The position numbers were made by a program, and so were the translations under genes. A stretch of DNA of 64,000 nt from Nicotiana tabacum (Eukaryota > Streptophyta > Magnoliopsida > Solanales > Solanaceae). The stretch is taken from contig NC_134103.1 in NCBI RefSeq assembly GCF_000715075.1, forward strand, positions 73,471,519 to 73,535,518, read 5' to 3'. Shown here piece by piece: positions 11,715 to 23,246 of this stretch; positions within the stretch are counted from its first letter, which is position 1; every line of letters starts with the position of its first letter. Below the pieces are notes generated by a model. It was not told the DNA's origin. It was given only the letters and a program-made list of their open reading frames with translations, and did not search any database.

Positions 11715-12212
11715 CTAAAAAATATCCAATATCACAAACTGATTGGCTAAGGCCTGAACATCCAACGTTAATGGACTCTTTGTTACTGGTAGATATGCTA
11801 AACTCCCCAAACTCTCTGCCCGACGACTCAAAGTATCGGCCACCATATTGGCCTTCCCCGTATGGTACAAAATTATGATATCATAATCCTTAAGCAGCTC
11901 TAACCACCTACGCTGATGCAAGTTAAGATCCTTTTGCTTGAACAAATACTGTAAACTCCGATGATCGGTGTAAATCTCACAAGGGACACCGTAGAAATAG
12001 TGCTGCCAAATCTTCAAGGCATGAACAATAACTGCTAACTCAAGGTCGTGGACAAGATAGTTCTTTTCATACACCTTCAGTTGTCTGGACGCGTAGGCAA
12101 TCACCCTACCGTCCTGCATCAACACCGCACCGAGACCAATCCGCGACGCATCACAATATACAGTATAAGACCCCGAACCTGTAGGCAATACCAATACTGG
12201 GGCTGCAGTCAA
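11715..12212 (-). pseudogene. Chromovirus RNase H
   Basis: The domain starts with [20 protein letters not shown] and continues with [23 protein letters not shown] and the terminal Asp in MVADTLSRR, so the acidic residues expected of a Ty3/gypsy RNase H are visible. It is in frame with RT but separated from it by a stop near 12276, and a further stop separates it from integrase. Confidence 0.88.
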
Positions 12213-12275
12213 AGCTATCTTAAACTTCTGAAAGCTCTCCTCACACTTCTCTGTCCACCTGAACGGAGCACCCTT

Positions 12276-13660
12276 CTAGGTCAGCCTGGTCATAGGTGCT
12301 GCAATAGATGAGAATCCCTCTACAAAACGACGGTAATACCCCGCCAAACCAAGAAAACTTCGGATCTCCGTAGCTGATGACGGTTTAGGCCAACTCTGCA
12401 TTACTTCCACCTTTTTCGGATCCACTTTGATCCCATCACTCGATACTACATGCCCCAAGAATGCCACTAAGTCTAGCCAAAACTCACACTTTGAAAATTT
12501 TGCATATAACGTCTTTTCTCTCAAGGTCTGAAGCACAGTCCTCAGGTGTTGCTCATGATCCTCCCGAGTCCGGGAGTACACTAGAATGTCGTCAATAAAC
12601 ACAATAACGAATGAGTCAAGATAGGGCTGGAACACATTGTGCATCAAGTTCATAAAAGTTGCTGGGGCATTGGTCAGCCCAAATGACATCACAAGGAACT
12701 CGTAATGACCATACCGAGTCCTGAAAGCAGTCTTCGGGATATCTAGCTCCCGGATCTTCAACTAATGATAGTCGGAACATAAATCAATCTTGGAAAACAC
12801 CCTGGAACCCTGTAGCTAATCAAATAAATCATCAAGAGGCAATGGATACATGTTCTTCATTGTAACTTTGTTTAGCTGGCGATAATCAATGCACATACGC
12901 ATAGAACAATCCTTCTTATTCACAAACAAGACAGGAACACCCCCAATGTGACACACTGGGCCGAATGAAGCCCTTATCAAGCAACTCTTGTAACTGCTCC
13001 TTCAACTCAGGAGGAGCCATACGATATGGAGGAATAGAGATGGGATGAGTTCCCGGCAACAAATCATTGCCAAAATCAATATCTCTGTCGGGCGGCATGC
13101 CCAGAAGATCATCTCAAAATACATCTGGAAGTCCCTCGCTATTCGGACTGACTCAACTGTAGGGGTATCAATATTGAAATCTCTCACATAAGCTAGATAC
13201 GTGTCACACCCCTTCTCAACCATTCGTTGAGCTTTAAGAAATGAAATAACTCTACTGGGAGTATACTCTAAGGTACCCATCCACTATAATCGCAGTAAAC
13301 TTGGCATAGACAGTGTCACGGTCTTAGCGTGACAATCAAAAATAGCATAATGGGGCGACAACTAGTCCATGCCCAAGATAACATCAAGGTCTACCATACT
13401 GAGCAATAATAAATCGGCTATGGTCTCAAACCCACTAAGAGCAATCAAATATGACTGATACACGCGGTCCACAATAAGAGAATCTCCCACAGGAGTAGAC
13501 ACATAAATAGGGGAACTCAAGAAATCCCGAGATATGCCCAAATACGGGGCAAATAAGAGGACACATAGGAATATGTAGAGCCTGGATCAAATAAGACCGA
13601 CACATCTCTATAACAGACTAGAACAATACCTGTAATGACAGAGTCGGAAGCAACTGCCTC
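12276..13660 (-). pseudogene. Chromovirus protease remnant and reverse transcriptase
   Basis: The RT core (12276-12761) shows [20 protein letters not shown], the catalytic FIDDILVYS (variant of YxDD) and [11 protein letters not shown] at the thumb/connection. Its N-terminal part (12916-13098, with RDIDF and LDKGFIRPS motifs) is in another frame, so at least two indels flank about 12915-13110. The upstream protease region (to about 13660) is recognisable only in its C-terminal linker (RVISFLKAQRMVEKGC). Stops replace several codons. Confidence 0.85.
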
Positions 13661-13679
13661 TGTACCAGACGGAATAGCA

Positions 13680-15101
13680 TAATATCTGGCATGTCATCCC
13701 CCTCTAGGGCGACCTCGACCTCCCCGACCTCCACCTCGAGCTGGCTGAGTAGGTGGGGCGGTAGCTGGTGCTGGAATCATAGCCTGAGGACCCGGTGGAG
13801 CACGCGGTGGCTAAGAAGTCTGTGGAGGTGCACCCCTCCTAAGTCCGGGGCAGTCTCTCACCATATGACGAGTGTCACCACACTCCAAATAAGCTCTCGG
13901 AGGACGTGGCTGCTGTGACTGGCTCGGGCCAGGTCTGCTGGACTGACCGCTAAAATCACTCCGTGCAAGAGGCACACTAGATACTGGTGGTTCTTAATAA
14001 GGCTCTTGGGGCCTAGAAGGGACCGAAATACCACTGGCGACTGGAATCTCATAGCCCCCACCATGGCGAACTGCAGCTGGGGAAGGAGTACCACTGTAAG
14101 TGCCACACTCTCGAGACCTCTTGGCCTCTCTCTTCTCTCTATCTCGAGCGAGCATGCCCTCCAATATCCTAGCAATACTCACAACCTGCAGGTAAGAAAT
14201 ATCCATCTACGGCTCCCTAACCATACTAATCCTGATACTGGGGTGGAGTCCCTCAATAAACCGACGAACCCTCTCTCGAACTGTGGAAACCAAGGCTGGT
14301 GCATGTCGGGCCAAATCACTGAAGCGAACTCCATACTATGGTACAGTCAAATCACCCTAGCACAACTGCTCAAACTCCGCGCGCCATGCGTACCTGAGGC
14401 TCTGAGGCACATACTCTCTCAAAAACATGTCCGAGAACAGAGTCCATGTAAGTGAATCTGCCTCAGCCATACTACTCAACTCATAAGCAGGCCATCACTG
14501 ATAAGCTGCTCCTCTAAGCTGGAATGCAGTAAAGGAAACCCCACACGACTCTGCTACATCCATAGTATGGAGAATACGGTGACACTCCTCCAGAAAACCC
14601 TGGGCATCCTCTAACGCCAATCCATTGAAGGTAGGAGGGTGGTACATTTTGTACCTCTCAAGTCTGAGCTACTCCACCTCAGAAACTCCTGCCCTAACCT
14701 CGGGCTAAGCTGAAGCTACCAACTGCACTGGTATGATCTCTGGATCTTGGTGTACCTAAACTTGCTGCTCTGAGATACCGGCGATAGGAGTCTGTGCTCC
14801 TCTCCCGGCTTGAGATGTGGTAGGAGCAAGTGGAATCAATCCAGCCTGAGCTAAGGTGCTGAACATGCTCAGAAACTGGGCTAGAGTCTCCTGGAGGGAT
14901 GGTGCAGCAACAGGTATCTCAGGTGTCTACCCTCCAGCTGGAGCTACTGGTGGCTCCTCTGTAGCAGCTCGTGCAGGTGCTCTGGCTGCACCGCGTGGAC
15001 GTCCTCGGTCTCTACCCCGACCCTGGCCTCTAGCATCTCGCGGCTCTAGCATGGGGAGCGGGTGCCTGGTCATCAGATCCGCCTGTACGTGTCCTCACCA
15101 T
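13680..15101 (-). pseudogene. Chromovirus gag, degenerate
   Basis: The gag start is probably the minus-strand ATG at 15101 (MVRTRTGGSDDQAP), a Tekay-like Arg-rich N terminus. A recognisable segment at 13994-14206 has ARDREKREAKRSRECGTYSG. Near 13860-13900 the zinc knuckle reads ECGDTRHMVRDC, with the first Cys of the C-x2-C-x4-H-x4-C motif replaced by Tyr. Stops and frame changes run throughout, many of a kind expected from C-to-T decay of methylated sites. Confidence 0.8.
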
Positions 15102-15288
15102 CTGTGAGAGAATAGAATACAGAAGTTTAGAATTTTGAAGTCAATAAATTTTTGCACGACAAGGAATCAAGGAGTGTAATCTTTCCTAACAGTTCCATAG
15201 CCTCCCGAAGATAAGTACAGACGTCTCCGTACTGATCCGCGAGACTCTAATAAACCGGCTTGTGACTCACGACATCTATGAACCTAGA

Positions 15289-15300
15289 GCTCTGATATCA
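15289..15300 (-). other. Primer binding site, initiator tRNA-Met
   Basis: Three bases after the 5' LTR, the minus strand reads tgatatcagagc, one mismatch from tggtatcagagc, the complement of the 3' end of plant initiator tRNA-Met. Confidence 0.82.
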
Positions 15301-15303
15301 ACT

Positions 15304-17750
15304 TGTCACGACCCAAACTCCCTCTGTATAACGTCGTGACAGCACTTAGTCTCTACGACTAGGTAAGCCTAACAAATTGCGGAAAATAACAAAACGAAAG
15401 CAAAACTTGGCAACTAACAATAGTGGATAACTAAATAACTAGTAACAATGCCGCTCGGCATGTACAATAACCAATACTCTATAAATACACAGTCTTCCCA
15501 AAACCCGGAACATCATAAGTCACAAGCTACAGAAGAAAACTAGTATCTCTATACACCAGATTCTAACAAAAGAAATACGGAAGGTAAATAACATAGGAGA
15601 GAATAGAGGGGGACTCCGAGTTCTGCGGACGCGGCAGATGTACCTTGAAGTGTCCGTACAACAGCAAGCACTCTCAGCTAGTAGCGGGGCTGATAAGAAG
15701 CACCTGGATCTGCACACAAAACATATGCAGAAGAGTAGCATGAGTATACCACAATGTTACCCAGTAAGTGTCAAGCCTAACTTCGGTCGAGTAGTGACGA
15801 GGTCAGGTCAGGCCCACTGGTAAATAATAAATAAGGCATGAGAATATACATTATAATTAAAGACTAGAATTTAACAAAATGAAACAAAGCAAGGCAACAA
15901 TATAACACACAGGGGTAAACAGCAGGGGATCTCTCGAGATACCGTCTCGTAGTCCCAAAATAAATGTGCAGGGAGAACTCGTGAGGTACCGCCTCGTAGT
16001 CCCAAAATAAATATACAGGGAGAACTCCCGAGGTACCGCCTTATAATCTCAAATGTAAATGTGTAGGGAGAACTCTTGAGGAACCGCCTCGTAATCTCAA
16101 AAGTAAATGTACATGGAGAACTCCCGAGGAACCGTCTCGTAGTCTCAAAAGTAAATGTGCAGGGAGAACTCCCGAGGAACCTCCTCGTAGTCTCAAAAGT
16201 AAACACACAGCTCAAACTGATAAATACAACAGTTAACAGCAAGATTTTTACAGTTATACTGATAAAGAACAAGGAAAAATAGGAATCAACTAAGCGTGCT
16301 TCACAGAGTTCAAATAAGCAGTTAAAGCACATAGACATGCGATATTAGACTAAACATGATAACTACACATATTGGAATATCTCAATTAAGAATGAAAAAC
16401 AGACTAATACTCATTTAAACAGTATAACTCAAATTAAAGAAAAAACAGGTTACTACTCAGTAAAATAACTCGAGTTTTACAACAAATATCCCGTGTACGT
16501 ACTCGTTACCTCACGTACACGGCGCTCATATATCACAACAGTACCAAATCCTAAGGAGATTTTCCCCATACAAGGTTAGGCAAGCCATTTACCACGAACC
16601 AAGCTCAATCAATCGGTAGCAATGCTTTTCCCAAAACGAGTTAAGAATCATTACCCCAAAGTTCTCTCTAAAAACTCCTTGAATTATCGCCTCAATCCGA
16701 GCTCTCAAGGACCCAAAATGAAAATGAGATCAAACCCTCGAAATTGACCCTTTTCTTCCTAGAGATTCCGCATCTGCGAACTACTAGTCGCACATGCGAC
16801 GCCGCACCTGCAGAATTTTATCGCAGTTGCGGAGATGGCTTAAGGTCCAAAGATCCGTTTCTGCGGACTAAGGCACGCACCTGCGGGCCCGCTTTTGCGG
16901 ATGACCTTCCGCATTTGCGACTCTGTCTAGGCCGCCTCTTTTCGCTCTTGCGATCAATCCTTCGCATCTACGGATGCACAGATGCGGCTCCCATTTAGCA
17001 CCTGCGCTCATAGACCAAGCTTGACCAAACCGCACCTGCGGTCTCCCCCCCGCAGGTGCGAAAACATCAGAAACTAGAAAATCTTCAGCGACTAGCCTAA
17101 GTCCAAATTCAATCCGTTAAGCATCCGGAACACACCCAAGGCCCCCGGGACCTCAACCAAACATACCAACAAATCCTAAAATACCATACGAACTTAGTCG
17201 AGCCCTCAAATCACATCAAACAATGCTAAAAATATGAATCACCCTCTGATTCAAACTTAATGAACTTGAAACTTTAAATTTCTACAACAGATGCCGAAAC
17301 TTATCAAACCACGTCCGATTGACCCCAAATTTTGCACACAAGTCATATTCAACCCTACGAACCTACTCCAACTTTTGAAATCGGAATCCGACCCCGATAT
17401 CAAAAAGTCTACTACCGGTCAAAATCTCCAAAAAATCGACTTTCGCCAATTCAAGCCTTAATCAGTTACAGACCTCCAATTCACATTCCGTACACGCTCC
17501 TGAGTCCAAAATTATCCAACGGAGCTAACGAAACCGATGAAACTCCATTCCAGAGTCGTTTTCATACTGTTCTATCTACGGTCAAAATCCTAAGACTTAA
17601 GCTTCCGTTTTAGGGACTAAGTGTCCCAAAACACTTCGAAAACACAACCAAAGCCTCCCAGCAAGTCACATAAGCAGAAAGAGATACGGAGAAAGCAGTA
17701 AACAGGGGATCGGGGCTATAACTCTCAAAACGACCTGCCGGGTCATTACA
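15304..17750 (-). repeat. 5' LTR of the chromovirus, full length
   Basis: A 2447-bp LTR. It contains six copies of a 48-bp unit (about 15920-16210; core ggagaactcccgaggtaccg followed by cctcgtagtctcaaaa) and a GC-rich block at 16760-17060 dense in short words such as cgcatctgcg, cgcacctgcg and tgcggag. The minus-strand start is TGTAATGACC at 17750. Confidence 0.92.
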
Positions 17751-17755
17751 ACAAC

Positions 17756-17858
17756 CCACTCTTGTCAAGTTTGATGGTAGTGTGTACGCAGACCTTACCC
17801 TTACCATGGGTAGAGAGGCTGTTTCCGATAGACCCTCGACTCCCTCACTCCAAGAGTC
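17756..17858 (-). mobile_element. SINE head and a second partial SINE
   Basis: Bases 17756-17767 finish the SINE that was split at 8916. From 17776 to 17858 there is a second, partial copy of the same family in the same orientation, with the gtgtgtacgcagaccttacc body, the gtagagaggctgtttcc block and a cut end at ccaagagtc. The tRNA-like head of the second copy is missing. Confidence 0.7.
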
Positions 17859-17899
17859 AGTAGAAAATATTCCATTCATGAATGTGGGTTTTCAAGAAA

Positions 17900-19166
17900 A
17901 ATTAAAATAAGTATGGCCAAGAGAGCCAAGGAAATAATGATGTTGTGAATGGTTGAAAGTACTAACAATGGTATTTATAGTGTGAAAGATAATGTGGTGA
18001 ATATAACATATGTTTTTACTTTTGTTTCCCTTGTGTGCAAAACAAAAATATTTTCGGGAGTATCATTAGCAAACCGAGGAAGGGTGGGTCGTAAGGCCCA
18101 CACCCAAAACTACACGTGCCGGTGTAGGAGTGGATTGTGATTATTCGTGTCGGTGTAGGAGTGGATTGTGATTATTCTTTTATTTGGGATGGGATTGAAA
18201 TATTGATGTGATTGTGATTATTACCCTTAATTGGGATGCGATTGATATTAGCCGTGAATTGAAAAGTCAACTCACACGGCATATGTGGGAAGGCGGCCTA
18301 GCTGATCGGGTGGAGATCGGATGCCATATTGCGCATATGGTGGTACTACTCTTGGTAACACCTTTTTTTGCATCACATGTCAAACCACATTGTCCGTGGG
18401 GAGATGGCCTAACCGATCGGGGGTGATCAAACTCGGTGCTAAAAATACGGTGGTATATCGGTGCTAATGATCTCCCAACCAAAAATATATATTATTTTCG
18501 TATTTTAAAAATTGTTATGTTTTAACTGGGCATTTGGATATTGTTGATTGTAACTTGCTGTTTCTATGGTTTTCCCTTTCTTATATTAACATTCTATTTT
18601 GAAAGAGGATATTTAGCTCTACATACTAGTACTATTCCATATGTACTAATGTCCCTTTTTTCGGGGGTGCTGCATCTTCAATAGATGCAGGTGGTTCGTC
18701 AGCGAACGGTTTTGATCCTCGTTAGCAGTTACTCTCTGTTCAGCAGATTTTGTTGAGTCCCACTCTGTTCCGGGCTTCATGTCATTTGACGTTGTACTTT
18801 ATGTTTCGAGATATAGCCGGGGCCTTATCGCCGACACTTCCATTTTTCTCTTCTATTGTACTTAGAGGCTCCGTAAACAGGTTGTGGGTGGTGTTTGATG
18901 TTGGGAATTAAACTAGTAAGTATCGGTATTTGGGCAAATATGTTTCTCATCATATCTATAAACGTATAATATTTTAAAAATCATAAATGAATATCCTTTA
19001 GTAATGGAAAAAGAATGTGGAGTACTTGACTCTTCTCATGTCTATCACTTGTACTGATTCTTATATCGTTAATGGGTAAGGTTGGGTATAAGGTATCTAG
19101 TAGGCTTGCTTAATCGGGGTATCTCGGTTGAGCGTCAATCGTGCTCCCTAAGGTCGGGGCATGACA
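17900..19166 (+). repeat. LTR family A, 5'-truncated copy (plus strand)
   Basis: It matches the reverse complement of the solo LTR at 23247-25777 in several ordered blocks: the caccgg-tgtaggag region, the gatcgg-tggagatcgg blocks, ggtatatcggtgctaa, tacatactagtactattc, gggggtgctgcat, and a terminus ending in ggtcggggcatgaca (CA at 19166). The first half of the LTR is absent. No coding region is attached. Confidence 0.75.
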
Positions 19167-19379
19167 AAAGATATATGTAATCAGGAGTGGATCTAGAAGG
19201 GTGACTACATATTCGACCGACCGTACTAGCTTTAATTCAAATCTTATATTTATCTTAAAAACTTTGTTGAATATATAAAAATTATTAATCTAAAATCTAA
19301 TAATTTAAAATAATTAGAATTTTAAACTATGACAGAGAACAAAATGATCCAATTTCTCATTTTTGAGAGGCAAATTTGG

Positions 19380-19384
19380 TCATT

Positions 19385-19416
<32 letters not shown>
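19380..19416 (+). repeat. TA microsatellite
   Basis: A simple run of about 14 TA dinucleotides, about 570 bp upstream of the plus-strand ERF start. Confidence 0.95.
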
Positions 19417-19419
<3 letters not shown>

Positions 19420-19499
19420 TGCCTAATTCATTTGCCTTGTATAATAAGTATTGGACAAATGGATGACGAGGTAGATATGAAGCAGTTTGGTCTACTTTA

Positions 19500-19984
19500 C
19501 TTCAAAGCGACAGGATGAACTATTTGACCGCGTCAACTGTCCCCACTCTTGTCTGATGTCTCCTAATAAATTTCCAAAATTACCCTCTCCTTTGTGTAAG
19601 TGATTACATCATTCTTCTATAACCGTCCTTTGCCAAAATAGCCAAAAGCTGTCCCCCCTCCTCCATCCACGAGAGTGACATTCACCGTGTGAACGCTTCT
19701 CTCTTGTGCCATGTCATCAAGTATTACCCTAAACCCGACCCGTATAACCGCCACCTCATCACAAACACACCATCCAAATTCCCACGTGCCCACAAAACCA
19801 ATTAATTTTAATATGCCAGTTAAGCTAAAGTCAAACCCCGTGTACAAAAAGTGTATTATACTTCTTGTTTATCCACGTTGCTGTTTGTTTACATCCCTAC
19901 CTTGTATATAAAGCAAAGAAGTTCAAAACCAGAAAACAATCTGAACGCCAAAGACCAAAGTTTCCACCTTTTCAAATCTCAACA
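19500..19984 (+). promoter_or_regulatory. Promoter of the plus-strand ERF gene
   Basis: It holds a TATA box (tatataaag, 19905-19912), a ccacgttg word, and a G-box CACGTG (19783-19788, about 197 bp before the ATG). It shares ordered blocks with the promoter of the minus-strand ERF copy: caactgtccccact/attcttgtct, gccatgtcatcaagtattac, cccgacccgtataaccgccac, ttcccacgtgcccacaaaa, aatatgccag-taagctaaa and the 5' UTR. The TGACGTAA element of the other copy is not conserved here. Confidence 0.75.
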
Positions 19985-20770
19985 ATGCAGAGGTCAACCA
20001 AAAGATCTAAACAAGAGGAAACTGTTTCAATCAACCATCTAATTTCAAAGCCAAAGTTCACAGATGAACAAGAGTTTTCTATTATGGTTTCTGCTTTAAC
20101 AAATGTTATAACAGGTGATACAACTCAAGAATTTCAATATATAATTTCATCTTCTTCACCTTCTACGAGCATGTATAGTTTTGACCCTCCTCTGTTTCGC
20201 GTTCCAAAAGAACCAGAGCCATGTCAGTTCTGCAAAATAAAAGGGTGTTTAGGTTGCAAATATTTTGGAGCCCCAGACCCAGTTGCTGCTGCTGCTGCTG
20301 CTGATAATAACAACAAGGCCAAGATTGTTGCCAAGAAAAAGAAAAAGAATTACAGAGGAGTGAGACAGAGACCGTGGGGAAAATGGGCAGCGGAAATTAG
20401 AGATCCAAGAAGGGCAGCTAGAGTTTGGCTTGGAACTTTTAATACAGCAGAGGATGCTGCTCGAGCTTATGATAAAGCTGCTATTCAATTTAGAGGTCCT
20501 AGAGCTAAACTTAATTTCTCATTTGCAGATTATAAATCAATTCAACAGCACAATACTACCACTTCAATATCTTGTTCAAAGCAGCAGCAACAAGAGCCAA
20601 TACAGTTAGAGCAGGGAATTAAAACAGATGTTGGTATTGGAAAAGATGAAGAATTCTGGGATCAATTAATGAAATGGGATAATGAGATTCAAGATTGCTT
20701 GAACATTATGGATTTCAATGGCCATTCTTCAGATTCTGCTGGAGGAAGTATTGCTCATAGCTTCCGATGA
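19985..20770 (+). CDS. AP2/ERF transcription factor, ERF109/RRTF1-like (group X), second copy
   Basis: A 261-residue intronless paralogue of the gene at 4828-5601. The AP2/ERF domain is at about residues 123-178 with the same [19 protein letters not shown] core, and the Cys cluster (C80, C83, C88, C91) is kept. Differences include an Ala run (about residues 101-106) and extra Lys before the domain. A longer in-frame extension upstream (from 19865) has no ATG and overlaps the TATA box and 5' UTR, so the ATG at 19985 is chosen; its context acaATG matches the other copy. It is expected to act in the nucleus as a stress-responsive activator. The two genes point away from each other. Confidence 0.95.
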   Translation: MQRSTKRSKQEETVSINHLISKPKFTDEQEFSIMVSALTNVITGDTTQEFQYIISSSSPSTSMYSFDPPLFRVPKEPEPCQFCKIKGCLGCKYFGAPDPVAAAAAADNNNKAKIVAKKKKKNYRGVRQRPWGKWAAEIRDPRRAARVWLGTFNTAEDAARAYDKAAIQFRGPRAKLNFSFADYKSIQQHNTTTSISCSKQQQQEPIQLEQGIKTDVGIGKDEEFWDQLMKWDNEIQDCLNIMDFNGHSSDSAGGSIAHSFR

Positions 20771-21780
20771 TCACTTTCAATTAAACAAGAATTGGAAAGG
20801 AAAGGAGAAAAAGAACAAAAGAATTTGTTGTAGACAGGTGTTTTTCATTATAAAATTTGGGCTATTTGTTATTTCTATTTATAAAAAAAATTAGGCACCG
20901 TACTTTAAAAAAATTGGATTTATACGAGAATCAATACATGTCGCCTGTCGGGCCAGAGAAACTGACAGAACAAATCACCTGGATATTTTAATAGCCGCAT
21001 ATATACCTACGAACTTCATCACCTCGACTTCGAGTTTTGTGGGGTGCACTAATTCATGTCACGTACAAAACATAAAAGATTTTTGTCGTTATTTCTTGAC
21101 GAGGGTTATGGGTCAAATTTGGTTACTTGAGTAGCTAGTTAAATCAAAAATTTAGATCTAGATTTAAATAATTAGATTTAATGAAATAGAATTAATTTTA
21201 GCTAATATTAATATTTAAAAAATATTTTAACCGACTTTATAACAAGATGATATGTATATTACTTTAGCTAGTAATGAATGATAATAACAATAACAATGTT
21301 TAATAATCCAAAAAAGTAGGAGGTAGCATTAAATCTATCTATATATAATAATAATAATATAAAGGGAGAAGCAAAAGAATGTAATGATGGCAAATGGCAT
21401 AATTACAATTCAACAAGTGTCATTTTTTAAGACATATCTCCAATAGAGTTGGAGTTAATTTTAAATTTGAAACTAGAACTAGGAAATAGGCAAAAAAAAC
21501 ATTCATCCAACGGATTCACAAAAAAAAAAGGGATACTGCCTCCCATGTTGGGCAGTTATTTTATGGAAATTAAGATTTTTTTTAGTTAAAAATAATCAAA
21601 CAATTATTATCAAAATTTAAAAGTCCACATTTAATTACAGTTACAACTCCTAATAATAAGGAGATAGACAAGGCAATAGTACAATCTTCTTAAGTACCGT
21701 TTCAAGCCAAAGCCTTCACGTTTTCCCTTGTCGTTTCAACCAAACACATAATTTTCAATTTCAAACGCCTGAAGTTTCAA
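20771..21780. other. 3' flank of ERF and AT-rich intergenic sequence
   Basis: This contains the ERF 3' UTR and AT-rich spacer. No further gene or terminal repeat was recognised. Confidence 0.5.
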
Positions 21781-21794
21781 CTGCAGTGTCACTC

Positions 21795-22031
21795 ATGGCA
21801 GAGAAAAAATTAACAAAGGAGAAGAAGTTTAATGGAGAAGATGATCAGAAGGTAGAACGCTTTCCTTTTCCCACTTTTTCATCTGAAGGTAGAAAGTTTC
21901 ACTATTGCAACTTGGTTAATGATTGGTTGCTTAATTCAAAATCTGAATGTGCTACATTTGTGTTTAGGACAAGGAGTGGTTTGGATAGCAGGTCATTGTT
22001 TCAAAAGAACTTGGAGCAAAAAGACAAGTAA
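21795..22031 (+). CDS. Short hypothetical protein, possibly a gene fragment
   Basis: An ATG at 21795 opens 78 codons (MAEKKLTKEKKFNG...). The first third is charged and Lys-rich and the rest is mixed, with one Cys-containing stretch (FHYCNLVNDWLLNSKSEC). No domain was recognised. Upstream is a CT/A-rich leader-like stretch, and downstream (22040-22700) is T-rich, intron-like sequence, so this may be the first exon of a gene or a copied fragment. Codon composition looks more protein-like than the surrounding sequence. Confidence 0.35.
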   Translation: MAEKKLTKEKKFNGEDDQKVERFPFPTFSSEGRKFHYCNLVNDWLLNSKSECATFVFRTRSGLDSRSLFQKNLEQKDK

Positions 22032-22039
22032 ATTTGTTG

Positions 22040-23136
22040 ATTTGTGCCAGTAAGAATCTTCACCAATTTAGTATATTTCTTATGATTTTCATTTCTCTAA
22101 TCCTTTTTTTCCGCTTACTTATCTTCTTCATTTGTTTGGTCATGGTTATAAGAAGGAGATCAAGTATCCAAATATGGAATTTTAAATAATGTTTTGTTGT
22201 TGAAGTATTCATCGTTTTTATGTCTTTTTTTGTTGGTAACTGTCCCTTCTCCTTTCACTTTCTTCTTTTATGCTTTCCTCTTTATCTTCTTCTTTGTTTC
22301 TTTTTGTTGAGCAACTTACTGGAAAAAACTATTCCAATTTTATACTCATGAAACATTTTGAAAGGTAAATTGATTTTTGTAGTATTTACAGTTATGCCTA
22401 TAAAAGGTAAAGTTTCAACTTAACAATATGCTAGATGATTATTGAACAATTATGGTAGATGTTTCAATTTTTTTAACATTTTAGTTTTCTAAGGATTCTG
22501 TTATACAAGTTCTTAAAGATCTTCTTTCTAAATTTTCCCTAGAATGATTACGTTTGTTTTCTATGGGAGGGAAGGAAGCTGATGGAAGGCTTGAAAACTA
22601 TATGTTTTCTTTGTAGATCAACTTTCTCATCTAATTAAGCAGGATATTTTACCTTCTATTTACTGGTTTTAAATATCGGTTTCAGCAGAAATACACATTT
22701 TATGTGCACTAATCTTTCTTTTGGCATTTTCAATTTCGCCGCTTCAACAATTCAAGCACAGAGTATGTTTCTCCAAATGTTATTTTATAGGCATTTCACT
22801 ATTTTGTGTGCTGAGTTTTTGGATACACATGAAGGTCTTTTCCAAAGTGGATGTCATATTGACTGTAACAAATGATATTGATGAAGTAAAAATTGGATTA
22901 ACAGAATGACTGCAAAATAATAGAATGAAATATTTTATTTTCTCCTACAATTTTTTTTTTTTTTTTGTGAAAATTGAAATTTATTATAGCAAAAGAAACA
23001 AAGAAAAAAAATCCTATTTTTTCATTCAAATAAATCTTTTTTTTTCCCTTAAAAAACGTTCCTAACAAACTGGTATGATATTTGAATTTGAATTTAAATA
23101 AAATTTGAGTTAGAATGAAGTTTCAACTTCTAATCT

Positions 23137-23139
<3 letters not shown>
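22040..23139. other. T-rich, intron-like spacer
   Basis: Long T-rich and AT-rich sequence with several poly-T runs (for example about 22950-22967). It could be intronic to the preceding ORF. No gene recognised. Confidence 0.4.

Positions 23140-23196
<57 letters not shown>
23140..23196 (+). repeat. TA microsatellite
   Basis: About 28 TA dinucleotides, 50 bp from the edge of the solo LTR. Confidence 0.95.
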
Positions 23197-23197
<1 letters not shown>

Positions 23198-23246
23198 TAT
23201 TATGGTTTGCCTTTTCAAAAAGCATTTATTTTTCTTGGTTCTTTAC

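Larger units (their letters stand above)
8917..17750 (-). mobile_element. Ty3/gypsy chromovirus (Tekay-like), degenerate, both LTRs present
   Basis: An LTR retrotransposon of 8.8 kb on the minus strand. Both LTRs end TG..CA (minus strand TGTAACGACC ... GTGACA). The right LTR (15304-17750) is the 5' LTR and the left (8917-10191) the 3' LTR. The PBS follows the 5' LTR and a purine tract precedes the 3' LTR. Gag, protease, RT, RNase H, integrase and a C-terminal chromodomain-like region occur in the order of Ty3/gypsy chromoviruses. All coding parts have stops or frameshifts, so it cannot move by itself. Flanking 5-mers are gcaaa (8912-8916) and acaac (17751-17755), each one change from the gcaac expected in the interrupted SINE, consistent with a decayed 5-bp target duplication. 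Confidence 0.92.

Noticed and set aside
13858..14455. Frames of 105 and 149 codons over the gag region
   Set aside because: They are off-frame shadows of gag; the recognisable gag segment at 13994-14206 lies in another frame.
19865..19984. N-terminal extension of the second ERF protein
   Set aside because: It begins at a TTG, overlaps the TATA box and 5' UTR, and is not present in the paralogue.
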